Assembly (NCBI GenBank): GCA_017450125.1
Contig: JAFSWZ010000027.1
Span: 1 to 64,000 of the forward strand
Direction: 5' to 3'
DNA length: 64,000 bases
Source: Synergistaceae bacterium
Lineage (GTDB): Bacteria > Synergistota > Synergistia > Synergistales > Aminobacteriaceae
Part shown: piece by piece, positions 54,181 through 63,571 of the stretch
Layout: each line of letters opens with the position of its first letter
Numbering within the stretch: position 1 is the first letter of the stretch
Translations under genes and position numbers: made by a program
The notes under the pieces: generated by a model
Seen by the model: the letters and a program-made list of their open reading frames with translations, nothing else
What the model was told of the DNA's origin: nothing
The model's database searches: none

Positions 54181-55159
54181 ATGAAGATTGATCTGATAAC
54201 GTTGCAGGCGGTGAACAATTACGGCTCGGTCTTGCAGACGTTTGCGACGCAGGAATTTTTCCGTGAGCACGGCTGTGAAGTAAGGATACTCAACTACAAG
54301 AAGGATGCCTCTATTTCTGACGGCAATCCGTTTAAGGCGGCTGTGAAGTTTCCGTTCAGGCTGGTTACTCAGTGTCTGCAGCCGTTCGACGCTTTCAGGA
54401 GGGAGCACCTGAACATTACGGGGAAGCTGCGCACCTCGATGAAGGACTTTGCGGACTACGAGAGCGATGCTGATGCGTTCTGCACTGGCAGCGACCAAGT
54501 CTGGAACTCGTGGTGGAACAGAGGAATCCTGCCGGAACTATACTTGGCTTTTGCGCCGGAAGGAAGCTACAAGTTTGCGTTCTCTGCGAGCTTCGGCAAG
54601 ACGGAGATTGATGCGGAGGAAGTTGCTGAGACGCAGAAGTGGATTGACGGCTACCGGCACATTTCGGTGCGTGAAGACTCTGCGGCCAAGATTCTGGAGG
54701 AGCAGTATCACTACAGCAGGGCGGTACATGTTCCTGACCCTACTCTGTGCCTAAGCGGAAATGCTTGGCGCGGATACGTGAAAACTACTAACGGGGGGGG
54801 GGGCTACGGAATCTGAGCCCTACATCTTCATCTACTGCATCTATGCACAAGGTGAAGCGGCAAGAAAGTTCGATGCTTATGCCTCAGAACTCTCACGCAA
54901 AACAGGTCTGAAAGTCATCCGCCTTTACGCAACAAGCGGTCAAGTGGTAAAGAGATTTTTCCGCAAAGAAACACGCATTCTCCTTCCTCCGGTTTTCGAC
55001 TTCATCTCACTCATCGACAACGCACGTTACGTCCTAACCGACTCGTTTAACGGCACGGCCTTCTCCCTCAACCTCAACACCGAACCCATATGCATCTTCA
55101 CGCAGAGGGGGACGCGTTCCTCCTCCACTCTCTCGGCGAGACACCGTACACCGCCTTGA
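54181..55159 (+). pseudogene. Polysaccharide pyruvyl transferase family gene, frameshifted in a poly-G tract and 3'-truncated
   Basis: The first frame (54181-54816) gives 211 residues with LQAVNNYGSVLQTFATQEFF, FCTGSDQVWNSWWN and VPDPTLCLSGN, all typical of the family, then enters an 11-base G run and stops 13 bases later. The remainder is in the +1 frame: EPYIFIYCIYAQGEAARKF, then FDFISLIDNARYVLTDSFNG and a stop at 55159. Ten G (or 13) would restore one frame. Even so, the C-terminus is about 60 residues shorter than the paralog at 20065, because it runs into the 3' end of the convergent araC gene. So it may be a phase-off copy or a decaying gene. Confidence 0.75.
54793..54803 (+). repeat. 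Poly-G tract, 11 bases, out of frame
   Basis: Eleven G after AAC, followed by CTACGG. With 11 G the frame stops at 54816; one G fewer would join it to the downstream coding frame. It corresponds in position to the 12-G tract at 20727. Confidence 0.85.
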
Positions 55160-55949
55160 ACGCCCTCGAGAAATGAAGCTGGTTCTCATACCCCACAGAA
55201 GTACCTATCTCCTTCACCGCCAAGTTCGTCGAAACCAGCAGTTCCGCCGCCTTAATCATCCTGTAGTTCATCAGGAATCTCTGCGGAGATTTGCCCGTCG
55301 CCTCGCGGAATATCTTTCCGAAATAGCTCCTGTTCAGTCCGAGTGCGTCCGAAATCTCCTCTATCGTTATGTCCCGCTGGCTGTTGCCCTCGATGTACGC
55401 TATTGCTTCCTTGATGTAGAAATCCCGAAGCCTGCTGTCCGTCGTCTTCCCCGTGTTGAGGCTTGAACGTGTCAGCAGATCCATGAACAGATACAGATGC
55501 CCAATCAGCTCAAGGTGCGAGGCTTCCGAGTGCGCGACAATGTACAGCATCTCATCTTTGAGCCTGTCGCGAAGTTCCGGCGAGTTCGTGCGGTACACAG
55601 GCTCTTCATGGGAGAACCCCGCCGCATCAAGTGCCTGCTTCACCCTCAGCCCGTCGAACTCCAGCCACGCATACTCCCACGGGTTGGACCTGTCCGCTAC
55701 GTACATGCTTATCTGTCCCGGAAAAAGCATGAAGCCTTCCCCAGCGTGAACCTTGAACGAGTGAGGCACTCCCTTAGAGTCGTCGGCGTGAAGTTCTCCT
55801 CTGCCGCTCAAGATGAAGTGAAACAGGTAGTGATTGCGTTTTGCAGGGCCGAAGGAGTGGCACGGGTCGCATATTTCGCTCCCGAACTGGTATAATCCCA
55901 AGTCAACATAGCTGTGATTCGGAAATATCGCAAATTTCACTGTGCCCAC
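55098..55949 (-). CDS. AraC-family transcriptional regulator
   Basis: A 283-residue regulator: N-terminal cupin-type sugar-sensing domain (about 1-150) and C-terminal double helix-turn-helix (about 185-280: DITIEEISDALGLNRSYFGKIF, then VKEIGTSVGYENQLHFSRAF). It is divergent from the alpha-galactoside genes, which are probably its targets; the layout resembles MsmR/RafR regulators. Starts at GTG 10 bases after AAGGAGG. Its last 62 bases overlap the end of the broken pyruvyltransferase gene on the other strand. Confidence 0.92.
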   Translation of the reverse strand: MGTVKFAIFPNHSYVDLGLYQFGSEICDPCHSFGPAKRNHYLFHFILSGRGELHADDSKGVPHSFKVHAGEGFMLFPGQISMYVADRSNPWEYAWLEFDGLRVKQALDAAGFSHEEPVYRTNSPELRDRLKDEMLYIVAHSEASHLELIGHLYLFMDLLTRSSLNTGKTTDSRLRDFYIKEAIAYIEGNSQRDITIEEISDALGLNRSYFGKIFREATGKSPQRFLMNYRMIKAAELLVSTNLAVKEIGTSVGYENQLHFSRAFKAVYGVSPREWRRNASPSA

Positions 55950-55977
55950 CGTTTTTATACCTCCTTCCTGCTAGACA

Positions 55978-56006
55978 ATAATAGAATTAGGATATATTTC
56001 TGTCAA
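55978..56006 (-). promoter_or_regulatory. Promoter of the AraC-type regulator
   Basis: Minus strand TTGACA (56006-56001), 17-base spacer, TATTAT (55983-55978). Nearly consensus. Confidence 0.82.
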
Positions 56007-56021
56007 CAAACTGCAATTTGT
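56006..56021. promoter_or_regulatory. Possible operator between divergent promoters
   Basis: Inverted repeat ACAAA-N6-TTTGT touches the -35 of the regulator promoter and overlaps the -35 of the transporter promoter. AraC proteins more often use direct repeats, so the binding protein is uncertain. Confidence 0.35.
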
Positions 56022-56045
56022 GAAGGCCGTAACCTGACATAAAAT
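56018..56045 (+). promoter_or_regulatory. Promoter of the alpha-galactoside operon
   Basis: TTGTGA, 16-base spacer, TAAAAT (56040-56045), about 58 bases before the first gene. A weak match, as expected for an activator-dependent promoter. Confidence 0.5.
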
Positions 56046-56103
56046 GCAGACATTCATTTTTTCCCAACACACAAAATTTCACACAAAGGAGACCTTCTGA
56101 ATC

Positions 56104-57204
56104 ATGGCAGGTTTATCGCTTCAGCATATCTGGAAGAAGTACCCCAACGGTTACGAGGCAGTCAAGGACTTCAACCTTGAGATAGCCGACAAGGAATTCA
56201 TCATCTTTGTCGGTCCGTCAGGCTGCGGGAAGTCAACGACCCTGAGGATGATTGCAGGGCTTGAGGACATCTCGTCGGGCACGCTCAAAATCGGCGACCG
56301 CATCGTCAATGACGTTGAGTCGAAGGACAGGGATATAGCGATGGTGTTCCAGAACTACGCGCTCTATCCTCACATGACAGTGTATGACAACATGGCGTTT
56401 GCCCTGATGCTCAAGAAGACCCCGAAGGCCGAGATCGACAAGGCAGTACACGAGGCCGCACGAATCCTCGAGCTCGATAAGGTCTTAGACCGTCGTCCGT
56501 CCCAACTCTCCGGCGGACAGAGACAGCGCGTCGCAATGGGTCGTGCAATCGTCCGCAGTCCGCAGGTGTTCCTGATGGATGAGCCGCTCTCCAACCTCGA
56601 CGCAAAGCTCCGTGTTCAGATGCGCGCAGAGATCGCCAAGCTGCACGACAGGCTCGGCGCAACAATCATCTACGTTACCCACGACCAGACCGAAGCAATG
56701 ACGCTCGGAACAAGAATCGTCGTCATGAAGGACGGCATCGTCCAGCAGGTCGCCAGCTCCACAGAACTCTACAACAGGCCGGACAATCTTTTCGTCGCTG
56801 GTTTCATCGGGTCGCCGCAGATGAATTTTATTGATGCAAGGTTTGACGGCAACGACCTTATAGCCGGAGGAACGAGCTTTGAGCTTCCCAGAGACAAAGT
56901 CGATGTGCTCAGGGAGAAAGGCTACGTAGGGAAGACCGTAGTCATGGGAGTCCGTCCCGAGAACGTCTACGATGCGAAGGCAAAAGCACTCTGCAAGCTC
57001 ACTGCTCCTTTCAGCGCAAAGATAACCGTATTCGAGCTTCTCGGTGCTGAAGTCCAGCTGTACTTCGACTTTGCCGGTGCATCGATGTCCGCGAAAGTAG
57101 ATCAGGGAAGCAGGGCGGCAGTCGGCGACACAATGAGCTTTGCCTTCGACACGGACAAGATTCACGTGTTCGACAAAGAGACTGAACAGGCAATCATTCA
57201 CTAG
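56104..57204 (+). CDS. Sugar ABC transporter ATP-binding protein (UgpC/MsmK type)
   Basis: ATPase of a CUT1-family carbohydrate importer, 366 residues. Walker [13 protein letters not shown]-loop [11 protein letters not shown], signature LSGGQRQR, Walker [13 protein letters not shown] and the [11 protein letters not shown] switch are intact. The C-terminal 125 residues form the OB-type regulatory domain. An AAAGGAG site lies about 10 bases upstream. First gene of the alpha-galactoside operon, in which binding protein and permeases follow directly. Confidence 0.93.
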   Translation: MAGLSLQHIWKKYPNGYEAVKDFNLEIADKEFIIFVGPSGCGKSTTLRMIAGLEDISSGTLKIGDRIVNDVESKDRDIAMVFQNYALYPHMTVYDNMAFALMLKKTPKAEIDKAVHEAARILELDKVLDRRPSQLSGGQRQRVAMGRAIVRSPQVFLMDEPLSNLDAKLRVQMRAEIAKLHDRLGATIIYVTHDQTEAMTLGTRIVVMKDGIVQQVASSTELYNRPDNLFVAGFIGSPQMNFIDARFDGNDLIAGGTSFELPRDKVDVLREKGYVGKTVVMGVRPENVYDAKAKALCKLTAPFSAKITVFELLGAEVQLYFDFAGASMSAKVDQGSRAAVGDTMSFAFDTDKIHVFDKETEQAIIH

Positions 57205-57214
57205 GAGGCATAAC

Positions 57215-58456
57215 ATGAGACGCTTAGCATCAGGACTGGTGCTCCTGCTGTGCCTTGCGGGCATGGCATGGTCTGCACCTGTCGAGATTGAGTTAGTGCA
57301 GTACAAGCAGGAAGCTCACGAAATTTTCACCCAGCTCGAGGAGAAGTTCAACGCAACGCACACGGATATACACGTGCGGTTCTTGTCCCCCGCTGACGCA
57401 ACAACAATCATGAAGACGAGATTCATCCGCGAGAATTACCCGGACATTATCGGCATCGGCGGAGATATGGACTTCTCGAACTTTCAGGACGCGGGACTCT
57501 TGGCCGACGTGTCGGATTATGCCGGACTCTCGAAGATTAAGCCCGCGTACATCGACATCATCAACGGCTTGAAGTTCCTTCCCGAGCCCGGAACTTACGG
57601 AGTGCCCTTCATGGCGAACGCCGCAGGAATCCTCTACAACCGCGACATGTTCAACGAGCACGGCTGGAAGATTCCTGATTCTTGGCCGGAGTTCGTGAAG
57701 CTCTGTGATGACATTCAGGCTGCAGGGATACGCCCGCTGTATTTCGGTTACCGCGATACATGGACGACGTTAGCCCCTTGGAACGCACTCGCGGTAGGAA
57801 TTGCTCCCGCCGACGTGTGCCAGCAGGTCAACGCCGGAAAAACTACCTTCACAGAGCAGTACCGTGAAGTCGCCGAGAAGGTGCTCGCACTCCTGAAGTA
57901 CGGAGAAGAAGGCCCGTTCGCTTACGGCTACAATGATGCATGCACGGCCTTTGCGCGCGGCGAGTCCGCAATGTACACAATCGGGAGCTATGCAGTCCCG
58001 CAGATTCTCTCCGTAAAGCCCGACATGAACATTGACTCGTTCGTCTTCCCCGCAAGGGACGAGCCGGGCACTCAGACGCTCAACAGCGGAGTTGACCTCA
58101 TGTTCTGCGTCCTCGAGGAATGCCCCAACAAGGAAGCCGCCTACAAGGTCATTGACTTCCTGCTTGAGCCCGAGAACATTCAGCTGTACGTTGACGCTCA
58201 GAACGGAGTACCGTGCTCAAAGGGAACGTTCAGGCTCGCGCCGATGCTCGACGGAATGAAGAAGTACATTGACGAGGGCAAGATGGCAGACTATCATGAC
58301 CATCACTACCCGTCTGAAATGTCGGTGAGCGCAATCATACAGACATTCCTGATTAACGGCAACGTAGATGAGTTCTTGGCCAAGTTCGACAAGGACTGGA
58401 TACGCTACAACAGGGACTTAATCAGCAAGGTCAAGAAGTACAACGCTTCACACTAA
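57215..58456 (+). CDS. Sugar ABC transporter substrate-binding protein
   Basis: A 413-residue family-1 solute-binding protein, probably for alpha-galactosides. The ATG at 57215 follows AGGAGG by 6 bases and starts a signal peptide ending in AWSA-PV. Typical segments: FTQLEEKFNATHTDIHVRF, VPFMANAAGILYNRDMF, FARGESAMYTIGSYAVPQI and the C-terminal AYKVIDFLLEPENIQ. No lipobox cysteine at the cleavage site, so it should be periplasmic and free. Confidence 0.92.
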   Translation: MRRLASGLVLLLCLAGMAWSAPVEIELVQYKQEAHEIFTQLEEKFNATHTDIHVRFLSPADATTIMKTRFIRENYPDIIGIGGDMDFSNFQDAGLLADVSDYAGLSKIKPAYIDIINGLKFLPEPGTYGVPFMANAAGILYNRDMFNEHGWKIPDSWPEFVKLCDDIQAAGIRPLYFGYRDTWTTLAPWNALAVGIAPADVCQQVNAGKTTFTEQYREVAEKVLALLKYGEEGPFAYGYNDACTAFARGESAMYTIGSYAVPQILSVKPDMNIDSFVFPARDEPGTQTLNSGVDLMFCVLEECPNKEAAYKVIDFLLEPENIQLYVDAQNGVPCSKGTFRLAPMLDGMKKYIDEGKMADYHDHHYPSEMSVSAIIQTFLINGNVDEFLAKFDKDWIRYNRDLISKVKKYNASH

Positions 58457-58474
58457 GGGAAGGAGGAATCATTC

Positions 58475-59329
58475 ATGAAGAGTCAGAATGAGAGAGCCCG
58501 CACGTTTATGATGATAGCAGTACCGATACTGCTGCTGTTCTTCTGCTTCAACACTCTGCCCCTAATCAAGGGCTTCATCTACAGCTTCACGAACTTCAGG
58601 GGCTACGGCACAAAGTATGACTGGGTAGGCTGGCGCAACTATATCGACCTGTTCTCAGATTCACGCGTCGGAAATTCCTACTGGTTCACGTTCAAGCTGG
58701 CAGTTGTGGCTACGATACTGATTAACATTATCAGCCTCGCAATGGCACTCGCACTCAACGCAAAGATTCGCTTCAAGAGTTTTCTTCGCGGGATGTACTT
58801 TGTCCCGAACATTCTCGGCGCGCTGGTTGTGGGCTATATCTTCAGCTACATCTTCACGTACATTCTTCCGGCAATAACCCACACCGCAAGCATGCTAGCC
58901 AGCCAGACGTGGGCTTGGGTCGCAATCGTGATAGTCTGCGCGTGGCAGTCAATCGCCATGAACACACTCATCTACATTTCCGGCCTCCAGACAGTCCCTG
59001 AGGATGTGTACGAGGCGGCTTCTCTTGACGGAGCGACGGGGTGGAACAGATTCCGCTACATCACGTTCCCGCTGATTATGCCGTTCTTCACGATCAACAT
59101 GGTGCTGTGCATGAAGAATAACCTGATGGTGTTCGACCAGATCATGGCATTGACGAAGGGCGGACCGGCACAGAGCACGGAGTCCATCTCGTTCCTCATC
59201 TACAATAACGGCATGGGCGGCGGGCAGTTCGGCTTCCAGAGCGCAAACGCAGTGATATTCTTCATCGTGATAGTGATAATCTCGGTGCTTCAGCTTAAGT
59301 ATCTCAACAAGAAGGAGGAGCAGCTCTAA
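58475..59329 (+). CDS. Sugar ABC transporter permease (MalF-like)
   Basis: A 284-residue inner-membrane permease with six membrane segments. The ATPase-contact EAA loop is EAASLDGATGWNRFRYITFP near residue 190. An AAGGAGG site lies 9 bases upstream. It pairs with the next gene, with which it shares one base (TAATG). Confidence 0.93.
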   Translation: MKSQNERARTFMMIAVPILLLFFCFNTLPLIKGFIYSFTNFRGYGTKYDWVGWRNYIDLFSDSRVGNSYWFTFKLAVVATILINIISLAMALALNAKIRFKSFLRGMYFVPNILGALVVGYIFSYIFTYILPAITHTASMLASQTWAWVAIVIVCAWQSIAMNTLIYISGLQTVPEDVYEAASLDGATGWNRFRYITFPLIMPFFTINMVLCMKNNLMVFDQIMALTKGGPAQSTESISFLIYNNGMGGGQFGFQSANAVIFFIVIVIISVLQLKYLNKKEEQL

Positions 59330-60180
59330 TGGCTAACCAGGAAATCAAGGCCACCGAACGCTTCAACTGGCCTGTAACAATATTGCTTCTGCTCGGACTG
59401 TTCACGGTTCTGTTCCCGCTGTACATGACGGTGATAATCGCCTTCAAGCAGCCCAGCGAAATGACCAACAGCGTAATGGGCCTGCTGTCGTTCCCGAAGT
59501 CGTGGAGCTTGGACAACTTCCGCGAGGCTATGAGGGTAACTGACTTCTGGCGGTCGCTGTTCAACAGCTTCCTCATCACGGGCATAACAATGGTCATCTC
59601 GATAATCGTCCATTCGCTGATGGGCTATGCAGTTGCGCGCAACATGGGGACAAACAAGTTCTATCGCTTCAGCTACTTCTACATCGTCAGCGGAATGTTC
59701 GTGCCGTTCGCGATTCTGATGATGCCTCTCGTAAAGCAGACCGCACAGCTACACATCGACAACATGTTCGGAGTAATCATCCTGTACGTGGTGTTCTACA
59801 TGCCGATGAACGTCCTGCTGTACGCGGGCTACCTGAAGAACATACCCATCGCACTCGAGGAGGCCGCACACGTTGACGGAGCATCGACGTGGACGACGTA
59901 CTGGAAGATAATTTTCCCGCTGATGTGGCCGATGCACGCAACCGTCGCAGTCCTTACGGCACTGGGAACATGGAACGACGTAATGACCCCGCTGGTGATA
60001 ATGTCCGGCTCAGGGATGACGACACTTCCTCTCGCTCAGCTGACGTTCCAGACACAGTTCGGGACGAACTATAACCTTGCGTTTGCGTCATACCTGCTGG
60101 CACTGCTGCCAATGCTTATTTTCTACATTGTCGCGCAGAAGCAGATCATCAACGGCGTAATCAACGGAGCGGTGAAGTAA
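59329..60180 (+). CDS. Sugar ABC transporter permease (MalG-like)
   Basis: The second CUT1 permease, 283 residues, six membrane segments, EAA loop EEAAHVDGASTWTTYWKIIF. The conserved FVPFAILMMPLV and LLALLPMLIFYIVAQKQIINGV segments are present; the latter is the typical end of this family. The alpha-galactosidase gene begins at the next base. Confidence 0.94.
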   Translation: MANQEIKATERFNWPVTILLLLGLFTVLFPLYMTVIIAFKQPSEMTNSVMGLLSFPKSWSLDNFREAMRVTDFWRSLFNSFLITGITMVISIIVHSLMGYAVARNMGTNKFYRFSYFYIVSGMFVPFAILMMPLVKQTAQLHIDNMFGVIILYVVFYMPMNVLLYAGYLKNIPIALEEAAHVDGASTWTTYWKIIFPLMWPMHATVAVLTALGTWNDVMTPLVIMSGSGMTTLPLAQLTFQTQFGTNYNLAFASYLLALLPMLIFYIVAQKQIINGVINGAVK

Positions 60181-62361
60181 TTGGCAATCACCTACGACAA
60201 GAGCAGCGGGATATTCACGCTCTCTACCGACAACACAACTTATCAGATGCAGGCAGATAGCTACGGCTACCTGCTTCATCTTTATTACGGACGGAAGACG
60301 GCGGGCTTTGCTGACTGGGAGCTTACGTTCATAGACAGGGGATTTTCCGGCTGTCCGTACGATGCGGGGCACAACAGAGGGTATTCGCTCGACGCGCTGC
60401 CTCAGGAGTTCCCGGCGCAGGGTACGGGGGACTACCGAACGCCGCTCCTCATTCTTCGGGACTCGCAGGGCACGTACGGGGCTGACCTGCATTACGTCGG
60501 CTACGAGGTTCAGGAGGGCAAGTACTCGCTTCCGGGACTTCCTGCTGTGTACGCAAACGACGGCGAAGAAGCACAGACTCTCATCATCACGCTGAAGAAC
60601 GACCGGCTGAAGCTGGAAGTGAAGTTGTTGTATGGTGTGCTTCCAGAAAAAGACATCATCACACGGAGCGTAATTCTCCGCAACAACGGCACTGAGAAGA
60701 TTACGGTACTGAGATTAGGCACGGCGTGTCTGGACTTCACGCACGGAAAATTCGACGTGATTACGTTTCACGGGCGGCACACGCTGGAGAGGCAGTTCGA
60801 CCGGCAGAGCATGACGCACGGGACGTTTGTTGTGTCGAGCAGGCGCGGAATGTCCTCGCACCAGTACAGCCCGTTCATGATTCTCGCTGACCACGACACG
60901 GCGGAAACTCATGGTAGGTGCTGGGGGATGCAGTTCGTGTACAGCGGAGGTTTTGAGGCTACGGCGGAGTTCGAGCAGTTCAACCAGACAAGAATCACGA
61001 TGGGGCTTGCTCAGGAGAAGTTTGCGTATGACCTCAAAGGGGGCGATGAGCTTTGCGGGCCTGAGGTGATTATGTCGTTCAGCGGCGAGGGGCTCGAGAA
61101 GCTGTCGCACAACTACCACCGCATAATCAGGGAGAACGTCTGCAGGGGCAAGTACAAGACCGCTCCGCGTCCGATAGTCCTCAACACGTGGGAAGCACTG
61201 TACATGAACTTTGACGGCAAGAAGATTCTCGAGGTTGCAGAATGCGCAAAGAGGCTAGGCGTTGATATGCTGGTGCTCGATGACGGGTGGTTCATGAACC
61301 GCAACGACGACAACCGCGCGCTCGGCGACTGGAAGGCTGACGAGGCAAAGCTCGGCTGTACGCTCGGCGAACTGGTGAAGAGCGTCAACGACTTGGGCTT
61401 GAAGTTCGGGCTGTGGGTTGAACCTGAGATGATAAGCGAGGACAGCGAGTTGTTCCGCAAGCATCCTGATTGGGCAATGGTCATCCCCCACGAGAAGCCT
61501 GTACTTGGCCGCAATCAGCTATTGCTTGACATGTCGAGGCGCGACGTTCGGGAATACATATACTCGTGCCTGTCGGACATTCTCTCCTCCAGCAACACGG
61601 AATACCTCAAGTGGGACTTCAACCGCTCTATTGCGTCTGTGTACTCACACACTGCTGACAATCAGGGGAAAGTCCTCTATGATTACGTTATCGGCCTCTA
61701 TGAGGTTCTGGAACGCATCAGCGCGAATTTCCCGGACGTGATGATTGAGGGCTGTGCTGGCGGAGGCGGGAGGTTCGACGCGGGAATGATGTACTACACT
61801 CCGCAGATATGGTGTTCCGACAACACCGACGCGCTCGACAGGATGACGATACACTACGGCACGAGCTTCGGCTACCCCGCGAGCGTCTTGGCCGCCCACG
61901 TCTCAACGTGCCCCAACCATCAGACCGGCCGGATTACCCCGATGAACACGCGCTACACTGTCTCGAGCTACGGGGCTTTCGGCTACGAGCTCAACCCTCT
62001 GAAGCTGACTGATGAAGAACGGCAGGACATCGCCGCGCAGATCGCGCAGTACAGGCAGGACAGGGACATTATAGTGAACGGACTGTACTACAGGCTGAGC
62101 ACTCCTTATGACGCGTTCACGGCGTGGGAATTTGTCTCGCCGGACGGAAGTAGTGCCCTCATCAACGCCGTCATCCCCCTGAATCACGGGAACATGCCGG
62201 AAATCTACATTACGCCTCGCGGGCTGACTCCCAACGCGTTCTACAGGGACGTTGCAACCGGCAAGGTTTACCCGTCGGACGCGCTGATGGACTCGGGCTA
62301 CCCTCTGCCCCTGCCGAAAGGTGATTATGAGGCATCAACAATGCGGCTCGTGAAACTGTAA
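60181..62361 (+). CDS. Alpha-galactosidase, glycoside hydrolase family 36
   Basis: Cytoplasmic retaining alpha-galactosidase releasing galactose from raffinose, melibiose or related sugars. The 726-residue protein has the N-terminal beta-supersandwich and a catalytic barrel. The nucleophile is Asp479 (YLKWDFNRSI) and the acid/base Asp547 (WCSDNTDALDR), both at positions usual for the family. WEALYMNFD and LDDGWFMNRNDDN form the sugar pocket. Starts at TTG directly after the permease stop. No signal peptide, so the sugar is imported intact and then cleaved. Confidence 0.95.
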   Translation: MAITYDKSSGIFTLSTDNTTYQMQADSYGYLLHLYYGRKTAGFADWELTFIDRGFSGCPYDAGHNRGYSLDALPQEFPAQGTGDYRTPLLILRDSQGTYGADLHYVGYEVQEGKYSLPGLPAVYANDGEEAQTLIITLKNDRLKLEVKLLYGVLPEKDIITRSVILRNNGTEKITVLRLGTACLDFTHGKFDVITFHGRHTLERQFDRQSMTHGTFVVSSRRGMSSHQYSPFMILADHDTAETHGRCWGMQFVYSGGFEATAEFEQFNQTRITMGLAQEKFAYDLKGGDELCGPEVIMSFSGEGLEKLSHNYHRIIRENVCRGKYKTAPRPIVLNTWEALYMNFDGKKILEVAECAKRLGVDMLVLDDGWFMNRNDDNRALGDWKADEAKLGCTLGELVKSVNDLGLKFGLWVEPEMISEDSELFRKHPDWAMVIPHEKPVLGRNQLLLDMSRRDVREYIYSCLSDILSSSNTEYLKWDFNRSIASVYSHTADNQGKVLYDYVIGLYEVLERISANFPDVMIEGCAGGGGRFDAGMMYYTPQIWCSDNTDALDRMTIHYGTSFGYPASVLAAHVSTCPNHQTGRITPMNTRYTVSSYGAFGYELNPLKLTDEERQDIAAQIAQYRQDRDIIVNGLYYRLSTPYDAFTAWEFVSPDGSSALINAVIPLNHGNMPEIYITPRGLTPNAFYRDVATGKVYPSDALMDSGYPLPLPKGDYEASTMRLVKL

Positions 62362-62375
62362 CATTGCGTACAAAG

Positions 62376-62413
62376 AAGCTCCCCCCGTGCGGTTTTGCAA
62401 GGAGGGAGCTTTT
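62376..62413 (+). terminator. Terminator between the alpha-galactosidase and efflux genes
   Basis: Stem AAGCTCCC / GGGAGCTT with a 20-base loop, followed by TT; possibly acts in both directions for the two convergent genes. Confidence 0.6.
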
Positions 62414-62437
62414 CGTTATGCAGACTATCCGGTGAAG

Positions 62438-63562
62438 TTAGTCCATGAGTTTTACCCGCTGGCCGTCGTGCAGAAGATGAGTGCCAGCCGTGATGATTCT
62501 GTCGCCGCCGTGAAGTTTAGCTCCCGAAATCCTGATCAACCCTCCGCTGTGAGGATTGCCGGCAATGACTTCTATCTTGCTGGCCTTGCCGTTGTCGTAA
62601 CGCCACACAAAATTCTTCCCGCCAGCCTCATCTACAAGTGCTGTCGACGGCACTATAAACGTGTTGTCAGCAGCAGCGCGGCTTGAACCCTCAAACGTTA
62701 TGTCAACGTTAGCGGCCATTCCCGGCAGAAGAGCTACATCATTCTGTGTCGGCATAGCAGCTGTAACGGCAAAAGTGTTCGTGCTGGCATCTGAACGCAT
62801 TCTGACTTCACGCGGCGAAAGCGGGAACGTGCGGTCAGGTATAGCATCAAACCTCGCCTCAACTGCCGTAGGACGCTCGCGGGTCATTGAGGCGACTATC
62901 ACGTCCGTATCAGGCACATTGAACACTACTTCCATCGTCGATATGTCCTGAAGACTGAATATCGCCTGCTTGGCCATCACGTCCTGAAAGTTTTCCACCA
63001 TCTGGTCAATGATTACACCAGAAAACGGCGCACGCAGTTCCGTATCACGCAGGCTGTCCCTTATCGATGCTGTCTGTGCCTTAGCCAAGTCAAGATTCGA
63101 CCTTGACACATCCAGTGCTGTCTGCTGGGCATCATATGTCGATTTCGGGACTACCTTTTCCTTGTACAGGTTCTCGTACCGCTTGAAGTTAGCCTCCGCG
63201 TTCTTGTACTGTGCCTGCGCCTGTGCTTCTCTGCTGCGAGCCTGCTTCAACTGCGACTGGAAATCTCTGGGATCAAGAGCCGCAAGCAGTTCACCCTTCC
63301 TGACGGAAGCTCCGCGCTTCACGTAGATGTTCCTTAACGGCCCGGGTACTCTGAATGACAAGTCTACCCTCTGACCTCCTTGCAGCGTCCCGTAGTAATG
63401 CAGCACTCCTCCTTGTCCGTTGTTGCTGAGCAGTACTGTTTTGACAGGGCGGACTACCTCAACCTTCGGTTCTTCGGCCTTCTGCTCGCGGAATATCTCC
63501 AGGCCGTAGTATGAACCTGCTACAAGCCCGATCACTATCACTGCCTCAATAAGTCTTTTCAT
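62438..63562 (-). CDS. RND efflux periplasmic adaptor (membrane fusion protein)
   Basis: A 374-residue HlyD/AcrA-type adaptor. A signal anchor (VIVIGLVAGSYYGL) is followed by the lipoyl half (LSFRVPGPLRNIYVKRGASVRKG), a helical hairpin (about 105-170, Ala/Gln/Lys-rich), then ELRAPFSGVI, a beta-barrel and the membrane-proximal domain. No lipobox. It begins 9 bases after the RND pump gene, an order opposite to the common adaptor-pump arrangement. An outer-membrane channel gene is not present in the window. Confidence 0.9.
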   Translation of the reverse strand: MKRLIEAVIVIGLVAGSYYGLEIFREQKAEEPKVEVVRPVKTVLLSNNGQGGVLHYYGTLQGGQRVDLSFRVPGPLRNIYVKRGASVRKGELLAALDPRDFQSQLKQARSREAQAQAQYKNAEANFKRYENLYKEKVVPKSTYDAQQTALDVSRSNLDLAKAQTASIRDSLRDTELRAPFSGVIIDQMVENFQDVMAKQAIFSLQDISTMEVVFNVPDTDVIVASMTRERPTAVEARFDAIPDRTFPLSPREVRMRSDASTNTFAVTAAMPTQNDVALLPGMAANVDITFEGSSRAAADNTFIVPSTALVDEAGGKNFVWRYDNGKASKIEVIAGNPHSGGLIRISGAKLHGGDRIITAGTHLLHDGQRVKLMD

Positions 63563-63571
63563 CGCTGCCTC

